Shown here: piece by piece, positions 41,556-52,754 of the stretch
Position numbering within the stretch: the first letter of the stretch is position 1
Layout of the letters: each line of letters begins with the position of its first letter
Origin: Escallonia rubra
Lineage: Eukaryota; Streptophyta; Magnoliopsida; Escalloniales; Escalloniaceae
DNA length: 64,000 bases
Reading direction: 5' to 3'
Assembly: GCA_033065855.1 (NCBI GenBank)
Contig: JAVXUO010000385.1
Location: 248,001-312,000, forward strand
Notes under the pieces: generated by a model
Databases searched by the model: none
Told to the model about the DNA's origin: nothing
Seen by the model: the letters and a program-made list of their open reading frames with translations, nothing else
Translations under genes and position numbers: made by a program

Positions 41556-42099
41556 ATAAATTTTCTGCTAACATTTTTAACGATAATTCTTAACACTGCT
41601 TTTTTAGCGTCATTTAATAACAATCACAAAAAACATTTGACATCGATTAATTGTCGCTATGTGGGGGTGATAACTATCATCTTATAATCCGGCTAGCAGT
41701 AAAAAAAATTCCTCTTAAAATCGTTGGCAACTGAGATTGTAGCAAAAAACCTGTACATTGAGTTGTTTTTATCCTCATTGTGTAGCTCAGACCAAATGAA
41801 CTTCAAGAGACACACACAAAAAAAAAAGTGATAGGATCCCGCTTAGCATTTTTAGCGGCTCATCTGACAATATGTAGCGACGGTTAAGAGAACGATTCTC
41901 GCAAATATTTGTGCATTGTGATTTAACTTATGGGGTTGTAACCATAATTTCAGGAAAATTAGAGAGTAAACATATAGCCTATCACCTTTGCTTAAAACTT
42001 CTGGCTTACATGCATTCAGGTGTCACACACAAATGCAAATCCTGGCTAAGCACCTACAATAATGTCTTATTCTACTTTAATGAAACCAAAAATGTATAG
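41556..42099. other. Intergenic region with a MITE fragment
   Basis: The segment 41565-41715 resembles the right half of the Mutator-like MITE family: TTTTTAACGATAATTCTTAA, then TTTTTTAGCGTC, an ATTAATTGTCGCTATG block and GCTAGCAGTAAAAA near the end. No left terminus was fixed. Sequence from about 41720 to 42099 holds no recognised gene and should include the 3' UTR of the glucanase. Confidence 0.45.
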
Positions 42100-44085
42100 C
42101 TAAAGTTTCTTGGCTCCAGCACCTTTGCTTCCATATGTGCACCTTCCATAGCCTGAAAAAATAAAGTACATGCCAAAAATTAATGACCTTGGGTAACAAG
42201 AGAAGCGACCGCTAATCGGCTATGTATCACGCGTTATATAACGGTTGTAACGAGTATTTTATCAGTCAGAAGAACGTTTGATCACAAAACCCAATCACCC
42301 AAAATGATATAAGAACGTACTTGGATTGGTGGTGGTGATTGTTCCGGTTTGTTTGAAATCACAGTCATAATCATTCCTTCCCGTAGATTGGTAGTATGCA
42401 TTCATGGCATACGCAGCATGGGCTCGAACGGTATCAGGGAGAAAGCAGGCGCCCCCTACTTGAATGGGTTTGCAGTCCAAGCCAAGTCCACATACATAAT
42501 CAAGGTTCATCTGCAAATCTTCATCACTAGCTCCTGATTTGGGCAGACACCATTGGTTCCCCTTGCTAGGTTTTGGCGCTGGACTCACTGGTGTTGGAGT
42601 TGGGTAAGTGGGAAAGGTCGATTTAGCCTGTTACAGCCAAGTCCACAAACGAATCAGAATAGTTCTAGTCTTTTCAAAATTTTAAACCAAAATCTGGCGA
42701 AGAAGTCGATACATTTGGGCATTATATTGAAAAGCATATGACTACAAGTATGAATAGATAGGTGTGATAGTGATTAATGTCGGCGGCAGCTACCGTTCGC
42801 CTGAGGATCCCGATGTTGTAGACCGGTGTCATGTCCGGCTGGAACAGCCCGAAATTCCTTTCACAAGTTGGCCCTGGCTTTAAATCTTCATTGAACAGAG
42901 CAAAAATGTAGGTTTCAAAGGTTCTGTTAGGCATGAGGGGTGTTCCAACCCCCGATGTCACATGTTGCATGAGTTTCCCATTGTATTCAGCGGCGCTTTC
43001 GGCATCGACGCCAACTTGCCCTGGCTCACCCTTTGACGGCCAGCCGGTCTCGGCTATGACGATGTCAACGTCGCTGAAACCGAGGAGTTTCAATGCTGAG
43101 AAGATTGCATCTAGTTGCCCATCTAACATGTTTGTGTAAGTTTTCTGTGTCATTTCGTCGAACACTCCTGAATTAGGCCTAAACAGTGCATAATCTAGAG
43201 TGGCAGCCGAGCAACCGAAAAAAGGGTACGGATTTATTAGGAATGGCGAACCAGTAGCTCTAAGAAAACTGAGCAATGGCTTGAGCACATGGGTGTCATA
43301 GCCTTGTCTAAATTTTCCTGACGAAGGTGGGCTTGAAGTTGAAAGAATGCCCAAGGAATGCGGTGTTGACACTTTGATACGAAAGTCCAACGACTCTCCA
43401 ACGAGGGCTGTGTGGAGGTTCTGCATTGCTGGAACGAGGCTTCCCATGTACAACCTATTGGTGGTCGAAATTACTTCGTTGCCTACTAGGATTCGGACTA
43501 CGTTAGTGGCGGGTACGAAGGGTACGATGTTTGTTTTCACCCATTGTTGAGCAAAACTAAGCTTGGTGAGCGATGGAATTTGCTCATTGGGAATGGTTAC
43601 AGTAAGGGCAATCCCGGTGAAAGCAAAGGCTTTTAGGATCTCGGAGTTGGCGTCGAAGAGCCTCACGCGGTTGATAAGGGTGGATTCTAGGAGGAAGTGC
43701 GCGACTTGTGACGGTGGAGGAAGGTCGTTCGCCACCGTGCCATAGTTGACACCAATTGTTGCTTCCACTCCTAAGACAGAAGTACGATTGGTTAGTCCCT
43801 TAACGAAAGCACCAAGCTAGGGAAAACGAAGATAAAAAATCATAAAGACGTCGTTGCGTACTCCTATGTTTGTAGGTTAGATGAATCTTACGCTTGAACA
43901 CGTACTCATAACTAGCAACCGCACCTTAATCCATATAACGTAGCTAACAAATGTCAAAAGTTTTTTTGATACGATCATGGAATGCTAAAGGTCTGCGAAG
44001 TTATACCTCGGATGTGGAGCCACGCTAAGAGAAGCTGGATTGCAGTGAAGAAGAAAGCTAGAACAGCAACGGCATTTTTCGCCAT
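42100..44085 (-). CDS. Glucan endo-1,3-beta-glucosidase (GH17) with C-terminal CBM43/X8 domain
   Basis: Secreted hydrolase that cleaves beta-1,3-glucan (callose) in cell walls or at plasmodesmata. Four exons (44085-44007, 43770-42794, 42627-42321, 42152-42100) join in frame to 471 residues. The first exon encodes a signal peptide (MAKNAVAVLAFFFTAIQLLL). The GH17 barrel (about residues 29-345) begins IGVNYGTVANDLP. The likely acid/base is Glu125 in VGNEV, and the nucleophile is Glu267 in ETGWPSKG. After a Pro/Thr-rich linker, the X8 domain starts near residue 378 (QWCLPKSG) and has the expected cysteines (DYVCG, DCKPI, ACFLPD, DCDF, GRCTYG). The protein ends GSKGAGAKKL without a hydrophobic tail, so no GPI anchor is predicted, unlike many X8-bearing relatives. 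Start chosen as the ATG directly before the signal peptide; upstream in-frame codons lack this character. Confidence 0.92.
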
Positions 44086-44392
44086 GACTGTGGTGAGGAG
44101 GTCGATGGTACTGAAGGGCTCATGGGGCTGAAGAAGAGTGCTTATGGGAGATGCTTTGCTTTGTGGATGGGGGTTCTTTTGGTGCAAAGTCTTGGAGTGA
44201 GTTTTGAGCAAAGGTCATTGGGATTGGGCCCTTGAGATGTTCTAGCTTTTCCTTTGAATCAATTCTTGCTTCCTTCACTTCTTGGATTTGCTGAAGGATA
44301 GTAAGCAATGTACAAAAGCATTGTTCCATTCTTTTCCAACGATAAGTACAAAAGCATGTTCCATTGATCCTTTAAGGTATGAAAGAATGTTG

Positions 44393-45655
44393 GCTACAAC
44401 GGGGTCGTAAAAAGAGGGTATAACATTCTTCCATATAGCGACCAGTGATAGTTACAAAATATGCTTAGTCGTCCTTAGTGGGGGACCCAGAAACTGTGCA
44501 CAAGGTGGGCACCTAATTGACAATACTTACGCCTAATTATTGTGAAAATGTATTAACCCAACAAACAAAGAACTTCAACGAGCGTAAATCGAAATGGCAG
44601 GAGTGAATCACTTACTATTTTATGAGTAACCAATTTATACACTCACTTTCGACCCCTGATAAATCCAAAGGTAACACAAATATTTGTGTGCCAATTTATT
44701 TCCACATTACACATAATTGTACTCTCCCCGAAAAATTTTATGCGTCTTTTGCTGTGAGCTCCTAATTTAAATGTAATTTGTAAAAGTATTATATTTTTCT
44801 AGACATTTTAGCAAACGTGGGACATTTTTCCTGTAAAATGTCTCTCTTTTGTGTTCACTTACCACAATATCATATATTATTGCCAAAATTAAAAGACATG
44901 GATTTCTTTAAAAAAATCATGACCGTTAATTTTAATCAATGATTCAAATTTATTCCGGCATTTACATACTCAGCCTTCTAACCTTAACCTACCACCTTAA
45001 AAACAATTAGCCGCCACTTGTTTTTCCCCTCTCTCTCTCTCCCCCGCCCCTTTTCCGGACATCACCACCACATTTTTACATTTACTGTACTTCTCATCTT
45101 CCTTCCACCTACCTGAAGTCTTTCCTTCACAAACTCTATTACACTAAAAGCTTAGTTCAAGGGGGCTAATAGATGAAATTACCATGAGATCTAAAGAGAG
45201 AGAAGCAAAATTGTAAAGAACTTAGGAAGGGACCATGGCCTCCACCATCACCTCTGGCGGTCCGTCCTTGCATCTCATCTACCACATATATGTTTCATTG
45301 TTACAACCAATATATGCTTGATTACATAAAATAGTTGAAGTCAGATATACCATGAAAGCGAAGGTGGATGAAGACATGAAGTGATTCAATAGCCGGTGGA
45401 TTTATCCATGTCGGCGGCAAGGACACTATTGTCGGGGTACTCTAAATGAGGGAGAAGAAGGCAGCAGGTGGGCACGTGCCCCCCGCTGCCTCCGCTACTG
45501 ATCGTCCTTAACTAGTGATAGTAAATAGCGTTGTTAAGAATTATCGTTAAAAATGATTACAAACAATATTGAATGATAATTAATTATCAATACACGGGGG
45601 GCCACAGGCTAACCCTACTACTAAGTTGCAGTCAAAACCTTTCCGCAAGTTATTC
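44393..45655. mobile_element. Possible Mutator-like MITE split by the hAT insertion
   Basis: Sequence just left of the hAT element (GGCTACAACGGGGTCG, then CCATATAGCGACCAGTGATAG) and just right of it (TTGTTAAGAATTATCGTTAA, then TTGCAGTCAAAACCTTTCC) resembles the two halves of the MITE family seen at 12223 and 45898. If correct, the hAT element at 44476-45500 landed inside an older MITE. The left half is strongly diverged. Confidence 0.35.
44476..45500. mobile_element. hAT-like non-autonomous element (1025 bp)
   Basis: The left end TAGTGGGGGACCCAG and the complement of the right end, CAGTAGCGGAGGCAG, are inverted termini of the widespread plant CAGTGGCGGA-type hAT family. Flanks GTCGTCCT (44468-44475) and ATCGTCCT (45501-45508) agree at 7 of 8 positions, the expected 8-bp target duplication. 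No transposase is present. Confidence 0.7.
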
Positions 45656-45897
45656 TCAAACAAAAAATCGTTCATTTATGTACGTACGATCATCTCTCCT
45701 CGTAAATTGTAATTTTTGAGTGAAATACAGTCCTAAGGGGCTAGTTATACTGCAGTTATTCTTTCATTTAACATTGTTACTCTTACGAACACAGTTAGGG
45801 CCGTCTAGAGAGGAGAGGACCATGAAATACTTCACTGATAAAGTTTCTCTCTCTTGTTTTGGATATGTGAAACACCCTTCCCCGAGCCATCAGAAAT

Positions 45898-46137
45898 GGA
45901 AAAGCATTGGCTGCTAATGAGATTGTAGGAATATAACTACAATTGTTCTATACAACGATAATCAATGATTATTAAGTGTTTTCTGACTTTTATTTAGTAA
46001 CCTACAAATTAAAAGCGCGAATAAGATTCTCGCTCAAAGTGAACAAAAATGCCGCTAAATACATTTAGCCATTACTAATTATCGCTATGGGGGATTGTAG
46101 CTATCATCCGACAAACAGTGTGGCAGTCAAATTATCC
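45898..46137. mobile_element. Mutator-like MITE (240 bp) with 9-bp target duplication
   Basis: The termini GGAAAAGCATTGGCTGC and, on the complement of the right end, GGATAATTTGACTGCC lead into paired inner blocks (GATTGTAGGAATATAACTAC and GATGATAGCTACAATC). Flanks ATCAGAAAT (45889-45897) and ATTAGAAAT (46138-46146) agree at 8 of 9 positions. It belongs to the same family as the copy at 12223-12448. Confidence 0.75.
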
Positions 46138-47094
46138 ATTAGAAATATGAAACACTGTCTCTACAATTTGGCCGATATGGAACTCAAGATTTAAGTGCTA
46201 CAACATATGGGCAAATTCTATTCATTCAATGGCATACCCCGTACCCTTTGGAATTTACCAGAAGTGTGCCAATCTAACGACATTTATAGTAAAATCGAAG
46301 CTAATAAAACCTTAAAATTGTCTTTTCAATTTGGCATGTATATCAATTTGCCATTTGGAATTTAAATAATCAAACGAATTTAATTCACACATCTTCATTT
46401 TCCATCTCAACATCTTCCACATAGTAATAGGCAGTTTGCAATTCCACCCATTCTTATCCAAAACTCTTTCCTTCTCTCCCAATGTTTGTCTCATCCTTTA
46501 ATCTTAAATCTTTTTTCTTAGACAAGCCCAATATTCTTTTTCTCTAACAACTTTAATCTCCTTCTTTATATTTCATTATAAGATCATGTACATAATTTTA
46601 TCTCTCATTTTATTTTTTTGTCATTATTTATATCTTTTTATTCTCTTTGGTCCTTATTAATACAAATCTCAACAACTCTTGTGAAAAAGTGAAAACAAAA
46701 TTTTTTGGTACTACTGATTTTGTTATTACTAATCGGTATACAAGACTGAAAAATCATGACTATTTAGGCAGTTGGTGGTCCAGCGCACAACGTTGAGGGT
46801 CAAAACTAGTATTCTAAAGCGGTGCTACTCTTTCTTAAATTTTATTCTCAAAGCATTGACTTAAAATTTGAAAAGAACGCATGACATAATATTTTACATA
46901 CACTTTTTGACAGAGAAAGTTACGTAATTATCATGGTCAATGACAGCAAATAAAAAGTGAATAATTTTGGTGCGATTAATATATGATCGCTGTATATACT
47001 TTATTGGGCCACTGCTGAAGGCTTAGCAAATTGATGAATACAACACAAGAAAAGCCCAGCAGCTTTTAAAGTATACGTAAGCCCAAAATTAATT
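46138..47094. other. Intergenic region without a recognised gene
   Basis: AT-rich sequence. The block TGAAGGCTTAGCAAATTGAT near 47014 is echoed by AGCTCAGCAAATTGAT near 47116 and by the inverted copy near 56345. No coding sequence is recognised. Confidence 0.5.
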
Positions 47095-48044
47095 GGGACT
47101 CTAATGTCACTAAAAGCTCAGCAAATTGATGAATATGCCTTCCATCTTCAATATATTCTTATTTATGCGGCAAAGACCTGCCAATTTAGAGATCAGTAGT
47201 GTGCATGATTTATAATGAAAGCGAACTTTGTAACTATCACTGTAGTTGAGGTAGGTTTTCCTCGAGAACTGAATCTTATTTTCTGGATATTCACACACAG
47301 TGAGTGACGGAGGTAAGTCTTTTTCAATCGAATATCCGATAATCACTTTAATCTCAACTACTTACAGTTACCAAGAGCTAAAAGCGCTCTAAGATTTTTA
47401 TCCAAAACCAATCAATTGATGCAACTCGTTGATTGGGTTTTGTGCTCTCACGAGATCATTTTAATTAAGTTATTCAAGACTAAGTAGACATGTGACCAAT
47501 TACCCTATAATTTGATACAAATTTATTCCTCAAATCACGACCCAATTAACTCACGTGAGTATAAAGTCACGGAATCCAACAGTTGCGTCGTCACCTTCAG
47601 AGGTCAGGTATTGTCGTTGAGTCACCATCATTGGCCGGAGTTGCGTGTTTTTGTGTGAATCAGCCAATAATTGCGTTGCAATAATGAATTTCCTATAAAA
47701 AGTTACCCAAAAAGAGGGATAAAGTTTAAAGAGGCATAAGAGTGGGTTTGACAATCCTAAAGTAATTGATTATAGCTTGAACCATGTTCAACCATGACTA
47801 GGCTTGCTATGGATACCCACTTGTATTGATTACAGAGGTTTGGTGTTTGTATTGTTGTTAGTGACGGATTAATTAAGAACTTTGGTACAGAGGGTGTCAA
47901 TGTAAACTTATTGTTCATAGCCATATGAAGTTGAGAAAAAACTAAGAGATAATATAAATAGGGAAAAACTTGGGAAATGACTGTTTGTTTTTTTATTTGA
48001 TACTCCGTATGATGTATGTGTGTGGGTGGGGGAAGGGAGACTTT

Positions 48045-49336
48045 TGCTACTATTGTGATGGTAGGAAGATACCTATTATATCTCTTATATAGCGTAATTG
48101 AGGAGTTGCAAGGGCCTGTACGTTTACACTTTTCATTTTCAATATTTTCGTATTCAATCACAAATTATGATTGTGTACTTTTATAATTTTCATCACTTTT
48201 TTTGTGTCTACCTTTTTCAGTTGGTTTTGTATGTTTACCGTTTTCATTTCCGTTTTCATTACTGTTACCACCATTTTTTCCGGTATTACTTTTATTGCTT
48301 CTTTGATGGATCTTTCTCTTTCTTTTACGATCGTATTCCCAAATCAAGGATGCCAAACGAAACCAAATCAATGGGGTTCTTTTTCCCGGCAGGATTCCCA
48401 AATTAGAGAGGATTCCCAAATCATAGAGGATGTTTTTCCCTATTCACACTCTCAATTTCCTTTTCGATCATCACACACGTGTTTCTTCTCCCTCTTGCTT
48501 CTTCTTCTTCTTCCCCATTAACAAACCAACTCGGAAGGCTCCCATTTGTCGCACTCCTCCTCCCAATTTTTTCAATCGCAAACCTTAATCATGCACTCAA
48601 ACACACAGTCACACACATAACACTGCGCGTGTCTGTGTGTGACGTAGAGAGAGAGAGAGAGAGTGGAGGTGGTTCGGATGTGGTAAATATATGGGTGCTG
48701 CGGGCTCTAAACTCGAGAAAGCGCTGGGAAAAGATTGAAGCCCTCTTAATCGAAGGATTAAGAATTCAGTCTGGCATGGCAGATGAGGAAACACCTTCAA
48801 ACTTTAGGCTGCAGTCTATTGAGAAAGCCTCTTTAAGCAAGGCTGGTGCCATTGAAGATGGGGTGAGAGGGAGTTGAAGATCCAGGCAATGGATCTGAAA
48901 ATTAGAGAGAAACTAGCGTGACTTTCTCTATAACGATGAAGAGAGAGACGTTGAAGAGAGAGACAGATGAGGGAAAGGGTGAACAGTAGATTGGTGGGAC
49001 TTTCTGACATGGAATTCAACTGTGTCGGCAAAAACCGGAAAAATGTGAAAACACCTCTAAGGTGTTTTCTCTTTTTTCGGCATTATTTGGTTTTGCATCC
49101 AAAATGATAAGAGTACAAAAAAAGAACATATTTTTGCCATCATTACAAAATTAGAATACAAAAAAATGTAAGCATACTTCCCCTAAATATTTTTAAAGAC
49201 TTTTTTGCAAACACTATCAGTGATGATTTTTTACAGTACTTTTTAGCGTTACTAAATAAAAATTATTAAAAATATCTAACGAGAATTAATAATTGTTATA
49301 TGAGGATCGTACAAACCGGTGCCAAAATTTTTCAGA
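48045..49336 (+). mobile_element. Probable Pack-MULE carrying a UBP/PMI1 chimera
   Basis: The left end (CTTTTGCTACTATTGTGATG, then GGAAGATACCTATTATATC) resembles the left terminus of the MITE at 12223. The complement of the right end (GAAAAATTTTGGCACC, then AACAATTATTAATTCTCGTT and TTTATTTAGTAACGCTAAAA) is colinear with that MITE's right half. Flanks GGGGAAGGG and AGAGAAGGG agree at 7 of 9 positions. The interior holds two gene fragments and no transposase. The corresponding place in the right arm of the inverted duplication lacks this material. The exact ends are uncertain by several bases. Confidence 0.55.
48691..48874 (+). pseudogene. Chimeric gene fragment: UBP3/UBP4 start joined to a PMI1-like fragment (copy A)
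   Basis: ATG at 48691 opens MGAAGSKLEKALG, the conserved N-terminus of plant ubiquitin-specific proteases 3/4, after a leader-like CT- and GA-rich stretch. After 13-14 residues the frame meets TGA (48736-48738). In another frame, KIEALLIEGLRIQSGMADEE, then TPSNFRLQSIEKA (48731 to about 48850) matches the KIEALSIEGLRIQSGMSDE region that I recall from PMI1-type C2-domain proteins (chloroplast movement). The two fragments are fused out of frame. No catalytic Cys box of the protease and no C2 domain are present. Confidence 0.75.
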
Positions 49337-49851
49337 GAAGGGGAGGGGGGTTGGTCATCTCAGTCTTGGAGAGCATTTTTTCATATACATAACATGAAAT
49401 TTTCTAAGGGCAAAGGCCTCCGCTTGCCTACCCATCCCTTGCAGTCTCGAAGCAACCATACATTTTTTTTTACCAAAAATGGAGAAGCAGCCGTCCATGG
49501 AGAAGACATTTGGACATTCACTAAAGCCCATCAGATGCTATTTTTGTGATTATGATATGGTCACAGCAGTCCAATCTAGTTAGGAAGGTTCAAAAGGGAC
49601 AAGACACACCATGTTAGAACATTAAATTACAACCAAATTCTTTTCCCGTACCTACACAATTCGGTATAAATATTCTCAGAAACAAATTCTTTTATTGCAC
49701 GATAAAAGATAAAGTAGCGTGTAATCTATACCAATACGAAACTTAATACAAGTTGTGGGACCGGAACTGGTCTATTTAGAGAGTCGCTTTCGCTCCACAA
49801 AAAGTTTGAGCTCTAAAAGTTAGTCTGACGATGTCTCATGATAAATCGACT

Positions 49852-49880
49852 CCCCCGCCCCCGCCTCCGCCCCCGCCCCC
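49852..49880. repeat. CCCCCG hexamer repeat, unit A
   Basis: About five units of CCCCCG with one CCTCCG variant. The complementary strand is G-rich with runs of five G and could form a G-quadruplex. Confidence 0.9.
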
Positions 49881-50411
49881 AAGATCATGTAAGCTTATTG
49901 TTGTGGATGAATGCTATCTACTATTCTATCCTTTAAAAACAACCTTATCTTAAAAATAATTATTGACCGATAACATCGTCATGCTATTCAGTTTACTTGT
50001 ATAACAGATTAGAAAGAAAAAAAAAAGTTTTCTATGTTTACCGTTTTCATTTCTGTTTTCATTACTGTTACCACCATTTTTTCCGGTATTACTTTTATTG
50101 CTTCTTTGATGGATTTTTCTCTTTCTTTTACGATTGTATTCCCAAATCAAGGATGCCAACCGAAACCAAATCAATGGGGTTCTTTTTCCTGGCAGGATTC
50201 CCAAATCATTGAGGATGTTTTTCCCTATTCACATTCTCAATTTCCTTTTCGATCTCCCTCTTGCTTCTTCTTCTTCTTCCCCATTAACAAACCAACTCGG
50301 AAGGCTCCCATTTGTCGCACTCCTCTCCCAATTTTTTCAATCGCAAAACCCTAATCATGCACTCAAACACACAGTCACACACATAACACTGTGCGTGTCT
50401 GTGTGTGACGT

Positions 50412-50445
<34 letters not shown>

Positions 50446-50470
50446 GAGGTGGTTCGGATGTGGTAAATAT

Positions 50471-50660
50471 ATGGGTGCTGCGGGCTCTAAACTCGAGAAA
50501 GCGCTAGGAAAAAAATGAAGCCCTCTTAATCGAAGGATTAAGAATTCATCTGGCATGGCAGATGAGGAAACGCCTTCAAGCTTTAGGCTGCAGTCTATTG
50601 AGCAAGCCTCTCTAAGCAAGGCTGATGCCATTGAAGATGGGGTGAGAGGGAGTTGAAGAT
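50471..50660 (+). pseudogene. Chimeric UBP/PMI1 fragment, tandem copy B
   Basis: Tandem copy of the fragment at 48691. ATG at 50471 again gives MGAAGSKLEKALGKK and then a stop (TGA, where copy A reads GAT TGA after a small change). The PMI1-like part has lost two bases (ATTCATCTGG against ATTCAGTCTGG), which shifts its frame. It is decayed like copy A, with independent changes. Confidence 0.75.
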
Positions 50661-51642
50661 CCAGGCAATGGATCTGAAAATTAGAAAGAAACTAGGGTGA
50701 CTTTCTCTGTAACGACGAAGAGAGAGACGTTGAAGAGAGAGACGGATGAGGGAAAGGGTGAACAATAGATTGGTGGGACTTTCTGACATGGAATTCAACT
50801 GTGTCGGCAAAAATCGAAAAATGTGAAAACACCTCTAAGGTGTTTTCTCTTTTTTTGGCACTATTTGGATTTTGCATCCAAAATGAATATCCAAAATGAT
50901 AAAAGTACAAAAAAGAAGAGCATCTTTTTGCCATCATTACAAAATTAGAATACAAAAAAATGTAAGCATACTCCCCCTAAATGTTTTTAAAGATTTTTCT
51001 GCAAACACTATCGGTGATGATTTTTTACAGTACTTTTTAGCGTTATTAAATAAAAATTATTAAAAATTTCTAACGATAATTAATTATTGTTATATGAGGA
51101 TCGTACAAACCGGTGCCAAAAATTTTCGGAGAAAGGGAGGGGGGTTGGTCATCTCAGTTTTGGAGAGCATTTTTTCATATACATAACATGAAATTTTCTA
51201 AGGGCAAAGGCCTCCGCTTGCCTACCCATCCCTTGCAGTCTCGAAGCAACCATACATTTTTTTACCAAAAATGGAGAAGCAGCCGTCCATGGAGAAGACA
51301 TTTGGGCATTCGCTAAATCCCATCAGGTGCTATTTTTGTGATTATGATATGGTCACAGCAGTCCAATCTAGTTAGGAAGGTTCACAAGGGACAAGACACA
51401 CCAAGTTAGAACATTAAATTACAACCAAATTCTTTTCCCGTACCTACACAATTTGGTATAAATATTCTCAGAAACAAACTCTTTTATTGCACGATAAAAG
51501 ATAAAGTAGCGTGTAATCTGTACCAATACGAAACTTAATGCAAGTTGTGGAACTAGAACTGGTCTATTTAGAGAGTCGCTTTCGCTCCACAAAAAGCTTG
51601 AGCGCTAAAGTTAGTCTGACGTTGTCTCATGATAAATCGACT

Positions 51643-51684
51643 CCCCCGCCCCCGCCTCCGCCCCCGCCCCCGCCCCCGCCCCCG
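51643..51684. repeat. CCCCCG hexamer repeat, unit B (expanded)
   Basis: About seven units of CCCCCG with one CCTCCG variant. It is two units longer than the equivalent repeat in unit A, so the tract has changed length since the tandem duplication. Confidence 0.9.
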
Positions 51685-52754
51685 AGATCATGTAAGCTTA
51701 TTGTTGTGGATGTTCTACTGAAAATGCTATCTACTATTCTATCCTTTAAAAACAACCTTATCTTAAAAATAAAAATTGACTGATAACATCGTCATGCTAT
51801 TCAGTTTACTTGTATAACAGATTAGAAAGAAAAAGAAAAAAGTTTACTTGTATAACATGGCCAGATTCTTTAGGGAAGTAACCTAGGGGCTGATCTTGAG
51901 AGAGCTCGGATCTTAGTAATAATATTGATCGACAACAGAAAAGTTGAAGAACTTACCTGCTTATAACAAGCTTCAAGAAAGCTCTGATCATCATCTCAAC
52001 GAGTATGAAACATCAGCACATGTACAGTCCATGTAACTTCCAGTTCTAACGTTGTTTGCCCAAATGAGCATCCCAGAAACAACAGCACCATCCGCTCATC
52101 AGAGGCGCCTTGGTAGATTACTGTCGCTGGAATACTCATTTGAGCAAGAAACATTACAAGGAAGAATATGTTTACTCTTCACCCCCAGTCTCTCACTCTC
52201 ATGCATGAAGTGATGAACAACTCCTCTCTGTCTCTCTCTCTCTCAAGGGTCTATTTGTTGTTATAAATAGGAGGATACAGAGACCATACAAGGATATTTG
52301 GTTGGGGTACAGTACACATAATTACCAAAATGCCACGACACTTGATTTCAGGGTATTTATGAACGGTGGGAGTGAGATGCAAGTGTTGGTAGGAGGACAA
52401 AACAAGAACCTGTGAACTGTCACATGACTTCGTAACCCTGAATCTGTCTTTGGGACCATGGATCCATCAGAGGGCATTTAAGGGAAAGGAAGAGTTCAAT
52501 GGAGTGAACCAGAAAGTCTGCTGAACGAGTGGAGGAGACAAACTGGTTGGCATGGTGCACTTTGATAGTCTGTTTAGCCCTCTTTGTGCAGAGGGAGAAA
52601 AGAGAAAGGAGAAAGGAAGTTTAGTTGTTGACGGAATGGCAGTTCATCCCCAACCACCAAACAGATAAAGAGTAAAACAATGGATTTGCCTTATAAAATT
52701 GAGTTTTCAGGACAAATTTTCACCAAGTGGAAAGAATATTATTCTATTACTTTC

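Larger units (their letters stand above)
48230..51840. repeat. Tandem duplication of a 1.8-kb segment
   Basis: Unit A (about 48230-50032) and unit B (about 50034-51840) are head-to-tail copies that share nearly all their sequence, with scattered substitutions and small indels. Each contains the UBP/PMI1 chimera, a 9-bp-arm hairpin (49047-49069 in A), the right MULE terminus, part of block b of the inverted duplication and a CCCCCG repeat. Only unit A retains sequence resembling the left MULE terminus, which lies upstream of the duplicated unit. Confidence 0.9.

Noticed and set aside
49047-49069. Helitron 3' end suggested by the GAAAACACC/GGTGTTTTC hairpin
   Set aside because: No CTRR terminus follows the hairpin and no 5' TC end was found; the Mutator-type termini explain the element better.
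51966-51990. miR396-like string (GCTTTCTTGAA on the minus strand)
   Set aside because: Only 11 bases match, and no precursor-like stem with a complementary arm is visible nearby.
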